Source: Oscillospiraceae bacterium
GTDB taxonomy: Bacteria; Bacillota; Clostridia; Saccharofermentanales; Saccharofermentanaceae
Direction of reading: 5' to 3'
Length of the DNA: 64,000 bases
Assembly (NCBI GenBank): GCA_015069205.1
Contig: SVIZ01000003.1
Coordinates: forward strand, 186,001 to 250,000
How positions within the stretch are numbered: position 1 is the first letter of the stretch; every line of letters begins with the position of its first letter. Position numbers and translations under genes: made by a program. Shown here piece by piece: positions 53,216 to 62,757 of this stretch. Under the pieces are notes generated by a model. That model was not told where the DNA came from. It did not search any database and saw only the letters and a list, made by a program, of their open reading frames with translations.

Positions 53216-56008
53216 TTACTTATTGCAACCGCCTTTTATAAGCTTGCTGATCTCACTGACTGCGAACGGCAGGATAGCCAGAGGCAGGATAACGACCCAG
53301 GCAAGCGGGTTGAGCGCTACGTTGTTGAAGATGCCGTTGAGGCCCGGAATGTAGATAACTGCTACGAGCATTACGAGCGAGAGTGCTACGGCGATGTTCA
53401 TCATCTTGTTGGAGAAGAGTCCGAGCTTGAAGACCGAGATCCTCTCTGATCTTGCTGCGAATGCTCTGAAGAGCTCTGCGCAGATCAATGTAGCGAATGC
53501 TACCGTACGTGCAACGTCGAGGGGGTGAACGCCCTTGGCTGCGGCATCTGCGAGAACACCGGAGTAGAAGAATGTGCCGCCGTTGTTCATGCTCATGAGA
53601 GCGATGATGAATGCTGCTGCAACGGATATGAAAAGTCCGACAGACTGCATTGCGATGTGGCCCATCATGCTCTTGTTGATAATGGGTTCCTTCTTGGATC
53701 TCGGGGGCATCTTCATGATGCCGGGCTCAGCCTTTTCGCGGCCAAGTGCGAGAGCCGGGAATGAGTCGGTGATGAGGTTGAGCCAGAGGAGCTGGATTGC
53801 CGTCAAAGGAGCAGCAATGCCGGGAACCAGTGACTTGGGTACGAGTGAGAGCAGGAAGATAACGAGGATCTCACCTACGTTACAGGAGAGAAGGAATCCT
53901 ACGAACTTTCTGATGTTCGAATAGATCGTTCTTCCCTGCTCGACTGCCTTTACGATAGTTGCGAAGTTATCGTCCATGAGGATCATGTCGGCAGAGTTCT
54001 TGGATACATCAGTACCCGTGATACCCATTGCGACACCGATGTCGGCTGTCTTGAGCGCCATGGCGTCGTTAACGCCGTCACCTGTCATGGAAGCGATGTG
54101 ACCGTTCTTCTTAAGAGCGTTGACGATCCTTACCTTATGCTCAGGAGATACACGTGCATAAACGCTTGTCTTCTCGACGACTTCGAGGAGTTCATCGTCG
54201 GAGATCTTGTCGAGTTCCTCGCCTGAGTATGCATCCATGTGCTTCTCGTCACGCATCTCGAGATTATCGGCAATAGCGACTGCGGAATCTTTGAAGTCAC
54301 CCGTGATCATTACGGCGCGGATGCCTGCTTCCTTACATACTGCGATAGCGTCCTTAGCCTCAGTACGTGCAGGGTCGATCATGCCGATCAAGCCGATGAA
54401 TGTCATGTTCTCCTCATCAGTGAAGGACTCCTTGGAACCTTCGCCGTGCTCTTTCATTGCGAAAGCGAGAACACGGATAGCCTGGATCGCATAATTGTGG
54501 TTGACCTCACGGATCTCGGCACGCTTCTCGTCTGACATCTTCTCAACGCCGTTTGCTGTCATGATCGATGAGCAGCGTGAGATAACGATGTCGGGTGCGC
54601 CCTTTGTGAAGCTGATCCACTTGCCTTCTTCGACTCCGGAATGATATGTGGTCATCATCTTACGGTCGGAGTCGAAAGGAAGCTCTGTCTCTCTGGGATA
54701 TTTGTGCATCGTCTCTTCACGGAACATTCTGACTTTCATGCCGAGTGTTGTGAGTGAGCCTTCTGTAGGGTCGCCGATGCAGGAATAGTCTGTGTCGCTC
54801 TGCTTTACGATAGCTGCATCGTTGCAGAGAACGGATGACAGGATGAGTGTGCGGAGAACGCCTTCGATCTTGACGGGCTTGCCGCCTTCGTCAACAACGT
54901 TGCCCTGGGGAGCATATCCGCCGCCTTCGACGTTGTACTTCTTATTGCCGTCGTAGATGACCTTAACTGTCATCTGGTTCTGTGTGAGTGTACCTGTCTT
55001 GTCGGAGCAGATAACGTCAACGCATCCCAAAGTCTCTACTGCGAGAAGTCTCTTTACGATAGCATTGTTCTCTGCCATCTTTGTCATGCCGATTGAAAGT
55101 ACGATCGTTACGACTGCTGCAAGACCTTCAGGGATAGCTGCAACAGCGAGAGATACTGCTGTCATGAGGGCGTCTTCCCAAGGCTGTTTCTGAACGAAAA
55201 TGTCTACGAGCAAAACGATGAGGCAGACGACGATGCATACAACTGCAAGGATCTTGCCGAGCTTGTTGAGGCTTGCCTGAAGAGGGGTGTCCTCGTCTTC
55301 GATATTGGTAAGCTTTGTTGCGATCTTACCGAGTTCTGTATCTCTGGCGGTAGCTACTACGACACCCTTTGCACGGCCGTATGTAACTGCAGTACCCATG
55401 TAGAGCATGTTCTTGCGGTCACCCAGTGCACAGTCTTCGGGAAGAACTGCTGTAGCGTCCTTTTCGACTGCGACGGACTCACCTGTGAGAGATGCTTCCT
55501 CAGCCTTGAGTGAGCTGGACTCGATGAGTCTTAAGTCTGCCGAGATGCTGTCGCCTGCATCGATGGAGATAACGTCGCCTACGACTACGTTCTCTGAATC
55601 GACCATGACGAGCTTACCGTCACGGATGACCTTGGTCTGGGGTGAGCTCATCTTCTTGAGAGCTGCCAGAGCCTGGTCTGCCTTACCTTCCTGATATACG
55701 CCGAGCACGGCATTAAGGATTACGATCGCAAGGATGACGAATACGTCGATCCATTCTTCGATTCCGCCGCCGCTCTTGAATGCCATGTATCCGGAAAGTG
55801 CAGCCGCAGCGATAAGGATGATTACCATCGCGTCTGCAAACTGCTGAAGGAATCTCTTCCAGAGAGGTACCTTCTTCTCTTCACCTAATGAGTTCGGACC
55901 GTTCTTGGCATATCTTAAAGATGCCTCGTTTGAAGTCAGACCCTTGACCAGGTCTGTGTCTATCTCTTGAGCGACCTGCTCAACTGTAGCTGAAAATGGT
56001 TTTGTCAT
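53216..56008 (-). CDS. P-type Ca2+-transporting ATPase
   Basis: The 930-residue P2-type ATPase exports cations using ATP. Cation-ATPase N-terminal domain (1-70), actuator TGES at 175-178, helix 4 motif AAIPEGLAAVV (291-300), phosphorylation site DKTGTLT (Asp336), hinge MTGDGVNDAMAL and, in helix 6, LNLITDSFPALALG, a calcium-site pattern. About ten membrane spans. These features fit the PMCA/SERCA-like bacterial calcium pumps; Na+ or Mn2+ transport is less likely. A TATAAT (complement 56042-56047) lies about 35 bases upstream. Region 56009-56161 also has a GAATCGG/CCGATTC hairpin near 56074-56123. Confidence 0.93.
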   Translation of the reverse strand: MTKPFSATVEQVAQEIDTDLVKGLTSNEASLRYAKNGPNSLGEEKKVPLWKRFLQQFADAMVIILIAAAALSGYMAFKSGGGIEEWIDVFVILAIVILNAVLGVYQEGKADQALAALKKMSSPQTKVIRDGKLVMVDSENVVVGDVISIDAGDSISADLRLIESSSLKAEEASLTGESVAVEKDATAVLPEDCALGDRKNMLYMGTAVTYGRAKGVVVATARDTELGKIATKLTNIEDEDTPLQASLNKLGKILAVVCIVVCLIVLLVDIFVQKQPWEDALMTAVSLAVAAIPEGLAAVVTIVLSIGMTKMAENNAIVKRLLAVETLGCVDVICSDKTGTLTQNQMTVKVIYDGNKKYNVEGGGYAPQGNVVDEGGKPVKIEGVLRTLILSSVLCNDAAIVKQSDTDYSCIGDPTEGSLTTLGMKVRMFREETMHKYPRETELPFDSDRKMMTTYHSGVEEGKWISFTKGAPDIVISRCSSIMTANGVEKMSDEKRAEIREVNHNYAIQAIRVLAFAMKEHGEGSKESFTDEENMTFIGLIGMIDPARTEAKDAIAVCKEAGIRAVMITGDFKDSAVAIADNLEMRDEKHMDAYSGEELDKISDDELLEVVEKTSVYARVSPEHKVRIVNALKKNGHIASMTGDGVNDAMALKTADIGVAMGITGTDVSKNSADMILMDDNFATIVKAVEQGRTIYSNIRKFVGFLLSCNVGEILVIFLLSLVPKSLVPGIAAPLTAIQLLWLNLITDSFPALALGREKAEPGIMKMPPRSKKEPIINKSMMGHIAMQSVGLFISVAAAFIIALMSMNNGGTFFYSGVLADAAAKGVHPLDVARTVAFATLICAELFRAFAARSERISVFKLGLFSNKMMNIAVALSLVMLVAVIYIPGLNGIFNNVALNPLAWVVILPLAILPFAVSEISKLIKGGCNK

Positions 56009-56161
56009 TTCAATCTATCCTCCTGGATTAACCAAGACGATATTATACTATATTTCAAGTAAATTTTAGAAAAGACCAGTCCTCGTCGAATGTACGAATC
56101 GGAAGGCATTGAGCCGATTCCGTTAGTACATTTTTATTAATTACCCACTGAAGTGGAAGAC

Positions 56162-58063
56162 TTATTCGTCCATCGGCTCGTCGGCCGGCTGGGCGCCCCA
56201 GATGTATTGCTCAAGTTCCGACACACCGTCTTCTTCGATAAGAGCCTTAGAAAACTGGGTCTCATAGAGTTCCCTGTAAACGCCTTCCTTATTCAGGAGC
56301 TCCTTGTGCGTGCCGCGCTCGGCAATCATGCCGTCTTTTACGACGAGGATCTCGTCAGCAGCGAGAATGGTCGACAAGCGATGCGCAATGAGGATGCTCG
56401 TCTTGCTCTTAATGATCGGATCGATCGCATCCTGGATCTTCTTCTCGGAGATCGAATCGAGTGCCGATGTCGCCTCGTCGAAAATGAATATCGTCGGATC
56501 CTTAAGAATGATCCTCGCGATCGAGATGCGCTGCTTCTCGCCTCCGGAGAGCTTTAAGCCCCTGTTGCCTACTTCAGTGTCTATGCCCTTTTCCTGCTTC
56601 TCGATGAAGTCCCAGATGTTGGCTTTCTTGAGAGCTTCAACCATGGCTTTCTCGGTCGCGTCAGGCTTGGCATAGAGCAGATTTTCCCTGATAGTTCCGT
56701 TGAAAAGATAAGTCTCCTGCGAGACAACGCCGACCTGGTCTCTCAAGAACTTGAGGTCGAGTTTTCTGACGTCTATTCCGTCAAAGGTTACACTTCCGGA
56801 ATCGACATCGTAGAGTCTTGGAATGAGATTTACGATAGTACTCTTACCCGAACCCGAAGGGCCTACGATCGCGATGCTCTTGCCGGCATTAAGCGTGAAG
56901 CTGATGTCTTTGAGGATTTTCTTTGACTCTTCATAAGAGAATTCGACATGCTCGAAAACAACGTCTCCGGTAACCTTATCAGGCGTAACGGCGTCCTTGG
57001 CATTTTCGATTTCAACGGGGATATCAAAGTAGTCGAAGATACGCTTGAAAAGGGCCATCGACCTGATCCATTCGACCTGGATATTGAGCAGGCTGTTGAC
57101 CGGCATATACATCCTTCCGAGAAGTGCAACAAGCACCGTGATGTCACCGATCGTGAGGTCGGAATTATACTTCATCATGAGGATTCCGCCTGCAAGATAT
57201 AGCAGCATCGGTCCTACGCTCGTAAAGGTCGTAAGGACCACTCTGAACCAGCGTCCTGCCATGCTCTCCTTGATGTTAAGACCGATCATCCTGCGGTTGG
57301 CTTTCTCGTATCTCTCGTACTCATATTTCTCTTTTCCGAAGAGTTTTACGAGGAGCTGTCCGCTGACAGACAGCGTCTCATTCAGGATGCCGTTTACTTC
57401 GTCATTTACCTGCTGTGATTCATTGGTAAGAGTCCATCTTTTCTTGCCAGCTTTTCTGGTCGGCAAAGTAAAAAGCGGAACGATGATTATGCCGACGAGA
57501 GCCAAGATCCAGTTCTTCTGGAACATGGCGATCATGGCAATGATCAGCGTAATCGAATTTGAAAGAATACTGCTGAAAGTGTTGGTGACGACTGCCTTTA
57601 CTCCGTCAATGTCGCTGGTCATTCTGGTGACGATATCACCCTGGTTATTTGTTGTGAAAAATCTCTGCGACATCTTCTGCAGATGCTGATACATCTGGTT
57701 GCGCATATCAAAAGTAATGTGCTGCGCGATCCATGTGTTGATGTACGTCTCGGCGACACCTATCAGGCTTGCCGCAAGCGTGACCGCAAGGGATAAAACG
57801 ATGTAATAAACGAGCGCTTTGAAGTCCTGTTTGAGGAGACCGTCATCAAGGATCTTGCCCGTGATTATCGAAGGCAAAAGCGAGAAAAAAGACGATACGA
57901 TTATGCACAGCAAAACAAGGATCAGCTGCTTCGTATAAGGCTTCAGATATGAGAAAACACGCTTCAAAAGTTCAGGCGTGACTTTAGGCTGGTTTTTCTT
58001 CTCTTCTTCCGTCAGGAACTGCCCGCCCATCGGGCCGCCCATACCTCTTCCTCCGGGTGGCAT
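56162..58063 (-). CDS. ABC exporter, fused permease and ATPase
   Basis: The 633-residue half-transporter has a Gly/Pro/Met-rich N-terminus (GGRGMGGPMGG), six membrane spans in about 45-335 and a nucleotide-binding domain with Walker A GPSGSGKS (401-408), signature LSGGEKQR and Walker B IFIFDEATSALD, plus the H-loop HRLS. The start has AAAGGAG upstream. It is one subunit with no visible partner gene next to it, so it probably acts as a homodimer. Lipid or multidrug export is typical for this type; the substrate is unknown. Confidence 0.93.
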   Translation of the reverse strand: MPPGGRGMGGPMGGQFLTEEEKKNQPKVTPELLKRVFSYLKPYTKQLILVLLCIIVSSFFSLLPSIITGKILDDGLLKQDFKALVYYIVLSLAVTLAASLIGVAETYINTWIAQHITFDMRNQMYQHLQKMSQRFFTTNNQGDIVTRMTSDIDGVKAVVTNTFSSILSNSITLIIAMIAMFQKNWILALVGIIIVPLFTLPTRKAGKKRWTLTNESQQVNDEVNGILNETLSVSGQLLVKLFGKEKYEYERYEKANRRMIGLNIKESMAGRWFRVVLTTFTSVGPMLLYLAGGILMMKYNSDLTIGDITVLVALLGRMYMPVNSLLNIQVEWIRSMALFKRIFDYFDIPVEIENAKDAVTPDKVTGDVVFEHVEFSYEESKKILKDISFTLNAGKSIAIVGPSGSGKSTIVNLIPRLYDVDSGSVTFDGIDVRKLDLKFLRDQVGVVSQETYLFNGTIRENLLYAKPDATEKAMVEALKKANIWDFIEKQEKGIDTEVGNRGLKLSGGEKQRISIARIILKDPTIFIFDEATSALDSISEKKIQDAIDPIIKSKTSILIAHRLSTILAADEILVVKDGMIAERGTHKELLNKEGVYRELYETQFSKALIEEDGVSELEQYIWGAQPADEPMDE

Positions 58064-58159
58064 AAAACACGTCTCCTTTAGATAAATTTATATCGTCAGT
58101 AATTGTTCTATGCTACTTTTACCACAGAAATAATTAATTACAAAATCCCTGAAATGCAA

Positions 58160-58185
58160 ACGCGGCTCCCTGGTGGAAGCCGCGT
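58160..58185. other. Strong 11-bp hairpin in the leader of the ABC exporter gene
   Basis: ACGCGGCTCCC-TGGT-GGAAGCCGCGT, an 11-bp stem with a 4-base loop, about 95 bases before the exporter start. No U run follows on either strand. The whole gap 58064-58392 (329 bases) holds no gene; a TATAAT (complement 58257-58262) with a short-spaced TTGCAA (58278-58283) may be the exporter promoter, and CCCTAAAAATAGGG lies at 58365-58378. Confidence 0.55.
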
Positions 58186-58392
58186 CTATGAGAAACAAAA
58201 AACATTTAAATCACTAATTAAATGCTCGGGGTTCCTATTAAAGTTCCCTTATCTGCATTATAGTAGTTTTTCGCAAATTGCAAGGATGTCAAATTGCCCT
58301 TATCTTTACGGCAAACTTTGGGCGAAAATATGCAAAAACAACAATTCGATTTCCAAAGTATTTTCCCTAAAAATAGGGTTTTCAGCCTTGAT

Positions 58393-59157
58393 TTACTTAA
58401 TTGTAATGTTTGTGATGTGGGGATTTGCACCCTCATACCAATAGAGGAAACCTGTCATATCAACAGTGTCGCCAACCTTGAGAGCTTCAACAGCCTTATA
58501 TACTGCTGTATCAGAACCTGTGAGGTAAGACTCAACTGTGAATGTGTATGTCTGGCCGTTTACGGAAGCCTTGAAATAGAGGTCATCACCCTGGCTGCCG
58601 GAACCGTCCCAGCTGTAGAAGAATGCGCTGCTGCCGTCATCCATTGCCTCGATCGTAAGTCCTGTGAATGAAACATACATGTTCTGATAGTTGATAAGAT
58701 CAGAAGATGCGAGCTTGTCTGTAACATCAAGAGGAGCTGCTACATACTGGCCTTCTTCGATCTCGAATGTTGCATCGATGATCTCAACTTCGCCGGACCA
58801 CTCTGACTTGTAACCTGTAACCTTGATCTTTGTGCCCTGAGCAAGCTTGTCATACTCTTCTGCTGTGCAAGGCATGTTGTAAAGGAAGTAAGCTCCGTCA
58901 GCATCCTGTGTGTAGAATGTAGCAACGCCTACGCCTTCATTCTCCCACCAGCCCTGTTTAGCCTGGATGTAGGTCTCGACAGTAACTTCTGTGTCAAGTG
59001 CTGCTGCACTGTATTCAGCATAAGTCATAACGCCTTCACCCTTCTTTGTATCAGGTGTGTTGCCGTTTGCTTCCGGTGACTTCTTGCATCCGATAGAACC
59101 CAAAGCCATAGCAGCCATGAGTACAACGGACATAACGATCTTTGCTGTTCTCTTCAT
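58393..59157 (-). CDS. Lipoprotein with OB-fold-like domains
   Basis: The 254-residue protein has a lipobox GSIGC (Cys24) followed by two similar halves: an OB-fold-like first part (about 50-120: VTVETYIQAKQGWWENEGVGVATFYTQDADGAYF, then GTKIKVTGYKSEWSGEVEIID) and a second part (about 135-250) with LKVGDTVDMTGFLYWYEGANPHI. The pattern fits small OB-fold lipoproteins seen in Clostridia. AAGGAG lies before the ATG. It follows the ABC importer operon by 154 bases, so it may be an extra member or separately expressed. Ligand unknown. Confidence 0.75.
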   Translation of the reverse strand: MKRTAKIVMSVVLMAAMALGSIGCKKSPEANGNTPDTKKGEGVMTYAEYSAAALDTEVTVETYIQAKQGWWENEGVGVATFYTQDADGAYFLYNMPCTAEEYDKLAQGTKIKVTGYKSEWSGEVEIIDATFEIEEGQYVAAPLDVTDKLASSDLINYQNMYVSFTGLTIEAMDDGSSAFFYSWDGSGSQGDDLYFKASVNGQTYTFTVESYLTGSDTAVYKAVEALKVGDTVDMTGFLYWYEGANPHITNITIK

Positions 59158-59311
59158 AACATTTCTCCTTCTAAGAAGCAGCTCTCATAAGCTTTTATCT
59201 CTTTGTCCACCCGAGACTTAAAAGATCACTTAACAAGAGCAATTGTTTATACGGCACCTTTCAAGGCGCCTTCAAGCAAATTATATTAAATCAGCGAAAA
59301 AACTGGCGATA

Positions 59312-60916
59312 TCAATCTGCCCTTTTCTTTTTGACAAACTGAACTATAAAATATGCAACTATTACAACCCAGGCCGTGCCTATGGAACCCAGCAGAAGCT
59401 TTGATCCCAACGGAAGCGGGCCTAAGTCTTCTTTTGAATTCATATCATTTGAGCCAAGCTGGTCCAGTCTGTACAGCGACTTGGTATCTTCGTACAAAGA
59501 CTCGATGTATTTGTCGTCTATCGTCTGTCCGCGCCTTGTCGATTTGGCAGTGTTCTCAATGAGCTGGCCGGCAGCATTTCTAAGTGATGTCGAGCCGTTG
59601 AAAACAGGTGTTACAAATGTGTTCGACGTGTTGTCCAAAAGGAGTTTTGCAGCATCGATCTTGACTGAATAATAAAGAGAATTATCTTCGCCCGAACGCG
59701 ACAGATATTCCTTATACTCAGCTGAATTTCTCGCCTTCGAAGTTACCGGGACATAACCTTCTGTCGAAGAATATGCGATCTGCACATCGTTCGTTATCAT
59801 GTACTGCGCAAACAGCCACGATGCCAGGACTTCGCCGCTGTCGGGCTTATTGAAGACACATATCGAAGGGCCCTGCGAGATCATGTACGGAGTGGAAGGA
59901 TCAAACTGCGGAACGGTCTTAACAACTGTCGTAAACCTTGCGATCTGATTCTCGTGGATGTCGGAAAGCGGCGCATCCGAACCCATCCAAGTAGCGCCTG
60001 CCGTCGAGTCGATCGCAAAAATGCATTCTCCCGCATTGAAGAAATTTCCCGGGTAACCGGATATCTTAAATGTCGAGAAAGCCCCCGTTTTCGTGTGCTC
60101 CGAAATGGTCAACAAATCCTGCTTTGTCGTGTCGTTAAAGATAAGGATATTGCCGTCATCATCAGAGTATCCTGCACCCTGCTGCTTGAGCATCGTGATC
60201 AGCATATTGTCTGACGACTTGTAGATAAACGGGATCATGACATCCTTGCCGTTTACGACATAAGTGCCGTCGGGATTTTTCGCGAGAGCCTTCTCGGATA
60301 CTTCCCAAATAAAATCCCATGTCAGAGTATCAGGGATCTCATAACCCAGCGCCTCAACATACTCTTTGTTGACATAGCAGGCTTCGGTCGATCTCATATA
60401 CGGCAGAGCAAAGATATGACCGTCAAGAACACACTCGTTAAGGTATTCGGGAATAACTTCTTCCCTTGTGGGTGAATCAAATCTCACTTCACTTCCGCCA
60501 AGACCGTATGCCGGATCATCGATCAGTGAATCAAGCGGAACTACGACATTGTTGCCCGTCTTATAAGTCGCGATATGGTCAGGATAAGTTATGCAGACAT
60601 TAGGCGTCGTACCGGTCGAGATGTTCGTGATGACATCGTTATAGATCTTGTTGTAATCCGTATAAAGCCTGAGGTTTACCTTGATATTAGGATAGAGCTT
60701 CTCAAAATCTTCTATGGCCTGATTGTAGATCTTCGTCTGGGTGATGTTGGTATCGTTCTTGGCCCAGAAAACTATCTCGTAAGTCTTATTGGGATCAAGT
60801 CCTTCAGGCATCGTAAACTCAGCCGTTCCCTTCTTGCCGTGACAGCCTGTAAGCGCCGGCAGAATGAGAGCTGCCGACATAAACGAAGCGATGATCTTGA
60901 GGAAACCTTTTCTCAT
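59312..60916 (-). CDS. Extracellular solute-binding protein (family 1) with C-terminal membrane span
   Basis: The 534-residue lipoprotein (lipobox LTGC, Cys25) belongs to the MalE/UgpB family: YEIVFWAKNDTNITQTKIYNQAIEDFEKLYPNIKV opens the domain and ALPYMRSTEACYVNKE is a typical central motif. Unusually, the C-terminus carries a second anchor (about 508-530, SIGTAWVVIVAYFIVQFVKKKRAD). GGGAGGG lies before the ATG, which overlaps the permease stop by four bases. It delivers the ligand, probably a sugar or glycerol-phosphate compound, to the permeases encoded upstream in the operon. Confidence 0.93.
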   Translation of the reverse strand: MRKGFLKIIASFMSAALILPALTGCHGKKGTAEFTMPEGLDPNKTYEIVFWAKNDTNITQTKIYNQAIEDFEKLYPNIKVNLRLYTDYNKIYNDVITNISTGTTPNVCITYPDHIATYKTGNNVVVPLDSLIDDPAYGLGGSEVRFDSPTREEVIPEYLNECVLDGHIFALPYMRSTEACYVNKEYVEALGYEIPDTLTWDFIWEVSEKALAKNPDGTYVVNGKDVMIPFIYKSSDNMLITMLKQQGAGYSDDDGNILIFNDTTKQDLLTISEHTKTGAFSTFKISGYPGNFFNAGECIFAIDSTAGATWMGSDAPLSDIHENQIARFTTVVKTVPQFDPSTPYMISQGPSICVFNKPDSGEVLASWLFAQYMITNDVQIAYSSTEGYVPVTSKARNSAEYKEYLSRSGEDNSLYYSVKIDAAKLLLDNTSNTFVTPVFNGSTSLRNAAGQLIENTAKSTRRGQTIDDKYIESLYEDTKSLYRLDQLGSNDMNSKEDLGPLPLGSKLLLGSIGTAWVVIVAYFIVQFVKKKRAD

Positions 60917-61788
60917 CCTTTGGTGCCCTCCCTTGATACGCCTTCCATGATCTTGTTTCTGAAGACAAGGAAAAGGATTATGAGAGGCAAAGATACTGCG
61001 ACGACTGCAGCCATCATGGCGGGAATGTTATCCCTGCCGAAGCCGTTTTCGCGGATCTCCTGAATACCGTTACTGACGAGAAAATAGTTCGCATCATCGG
61101 TGATGAGTCTCGGCCAGACATATGAGTTCCAGCACTCAATTACCTTAAGGATAATTACCGTGATTATCGTCGGACGGCATACGGGGATCATGACCTTGAA
61201 CAGGTATTTGAGATCCGATGTCCCGTCAACTTTCGCAGCGTAATAAAGCTCGTCAGGGACCTGCTCGAAGTTCTCTTTAAGCAGGTAGATATAGAATACC
61301 GAAGTGACAGACGGCAGGATGAGTCCCAGGAAAGTATTGCGAAGATTCATGTTCGTTATGGTAACGAAATTAGTAATTATTACGAGTTCGTTCGGGATCA
61401 TCATGAGTGCCAGGAATCCGATGAAAAGAAGCGACTTACCCTTGAAGTCGAGTCTTGCAAACGCATATGCTGCAAAGACTATTACGAGCATCATGAGTGC
61501 AGTAGTAATCAGAGTGAAGATGAGCGTGTTAAGGAAATACTTAGCAAGCGGCACCTGCGTAAACGCGTTGATATAGTTCTCGAAAGTCGGGTCGGTCGCG
61601 ATGAATCTGGGAAGGCGCTCGCCCATGTAACTTGCATAACTCTTTATTGAAGATAATACCATCCAGTAGAACGGGAAAAGGACTACCACTCCCCAGAAAG
61701 CAAGGAAGATATACATGAGCGTCTTGAATATGGCGCTCTTTGTCCTGGCTGTTCTTTCAAGCTTTATAATGTCCTGATTTTTGGCCAC
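60913..61788 (-). CDS. ABC transporter permease, MalG/UgpE type
   Basis: The 291-residue protein has six membrane spans and the EAA loop YYAAKVDGTSDLKYLFKVMIP that contacts the ATPase. It starts with GTG at 61788, with GAGGGA upstream, 15 bases after the first permease gene. It forms the heterodimeric channel with the MalF/UgpA-type protein. Confidence 0.94.
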   Translation of the reverse strand: MAKNQDIIKLERTARTKSAIFKTLMYIFLAFWGVVVLFPFYWMVLSSIKSYASYMGERLPRFIATDPTFENYINAFTQVPLAKYFLNTLIFTLITTALMMLVIVFAAYAFARLDFKGKSLLFIGFLALMMIPNELVIITNFVTITNMNLRNTFLGLILPSVTSVFYIYLLKENFEQVPDELYYAAKVDGTSDLKYLFKVMIPVCRPTIITVIILKVIECWNSYVWPRLITDDANYFLVSNGIQEIRENGFGRDNIPAMMAAVVAVSLPLIILFLVFRNKIMEGVSREGTKG

Positions 61789-61803
61789 GGCTCTTCCCTC
61801 CTC

Positions 61804-62724
61804 TTAACCTTTGGGCGCAGTCTTTTTGCTCACGATGAGATTGATCACCGTGATCGTAAGAACTATCGCAAAGAGAATTATTGCTGCTGCAGAAGCATAC
61901 GAAGGATATCCTCCGCCATCGCCGTAGAGCATGTCGTAAACATAACCTACCATCGTGTTCATTCCGGCAGCATTGAGATCGACTCCGAAGATCGCTACAG
62001 CATCGCTGTATGCCTTAAACGCACCGATAAATCCTGTGATGACAAGATAAAAGATCATGGGTGATATCATCGGCAGGGTGATCTTAAAGAAGATCCTTGT
62101 TTTCGATGCGCCGTCGATCTTTGCAGCCTTGTAATAAACGGGATTAACGGATGCCAGTGCCGATGTCAGGATCAATATCTTAAAAGGCATTACTATCCAG
62201 ATAACATAGACACAGAGCACAAGCATTTTCGCCCAGTAAGGGCCTTCGATAAAATCGACTGTCGTCATGCCGAGCGCCTTTATCATCATGTTGATAAGGC
62301 CATCGGTATAGGGCGTCTTACGGAACAGGATCATGAACACCAGACCTACCGCCAGAGTATTCGTTACATAAGGCAGGAAGTAAATTGTCTGGAAGAGCTT
62401 TTTAAGCTTCTCTATTGAGTTCAGCGCAAGAGATATAAGCAGCGCCAGGATCGTTGATATCGGCACGGTGAAGATAACGAGGATGAACGTGTTCTTCACA
62501 GCCTGAAGGAAATACGGATCTCTCAGAACATAAGAGTAGTTATAGCCGCCGATACCAAAGTAAGTCTGTGATGCAGAGTTGTATCCTTCCTCAAATGAAT
62601 AGATAAAAACATCGATCAACGGATAGACCATGAAGAAGATCAGGAATGCAAGAGCAGGCGCAAGATAGAGCCAGCCCGAGAGCGTGCCCATTATGCCTTC
62701 TCTTTTTACACCCGATTTAGTCAT
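61804..62724 (-). CDS. ABC transporter permease, MalF/UgpA type
   Basis: The 306-residue protein has six spans and the EAA motif YYKAAKIDGASKTRIFFKITLP. The ATG at 62724 has GGAG at some distance; an alternative ATG at 62691 (MGTLSGWLYLAPALAFL) has AAGG closer, so the start is uncertain by 11 residues. The large periplasmic-type loop of E. coli MalF is absent, so it is closer to UgpA. Second gene of the operon. Confidence 0.92.
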   Translation of the reverse strand: MTKSGVKREGIMGTLSGWLYLAPALAFLIFFMVYPLIDVFIYSFEEGYNSASQTYFGIGGYNYSYVLRDPYFLQAVKNTFILVIFTVPISTILALLISLALNSIEKLKKLFQTIYFLPYVTNTLAVGLVFMILFRKTPYTDGLINMMIKALGMTTVDFIEGPYWAKMLVLCVYVIWIVMPFKILILTSALASVNPVYYKAAKIDGASKTRIFFKITLPMISPMIFYLVITGFIGAFKAYSDAVAIFGVDLNAAGMNTMVGYVYDMLYGDGGGYPSYASAAAIILFAIVLTITVINLIVSKKTAPKG

Positions 62725-62757
62725 GAGATCTTCAAGCTCCGTTATGCCGAACTGTCT

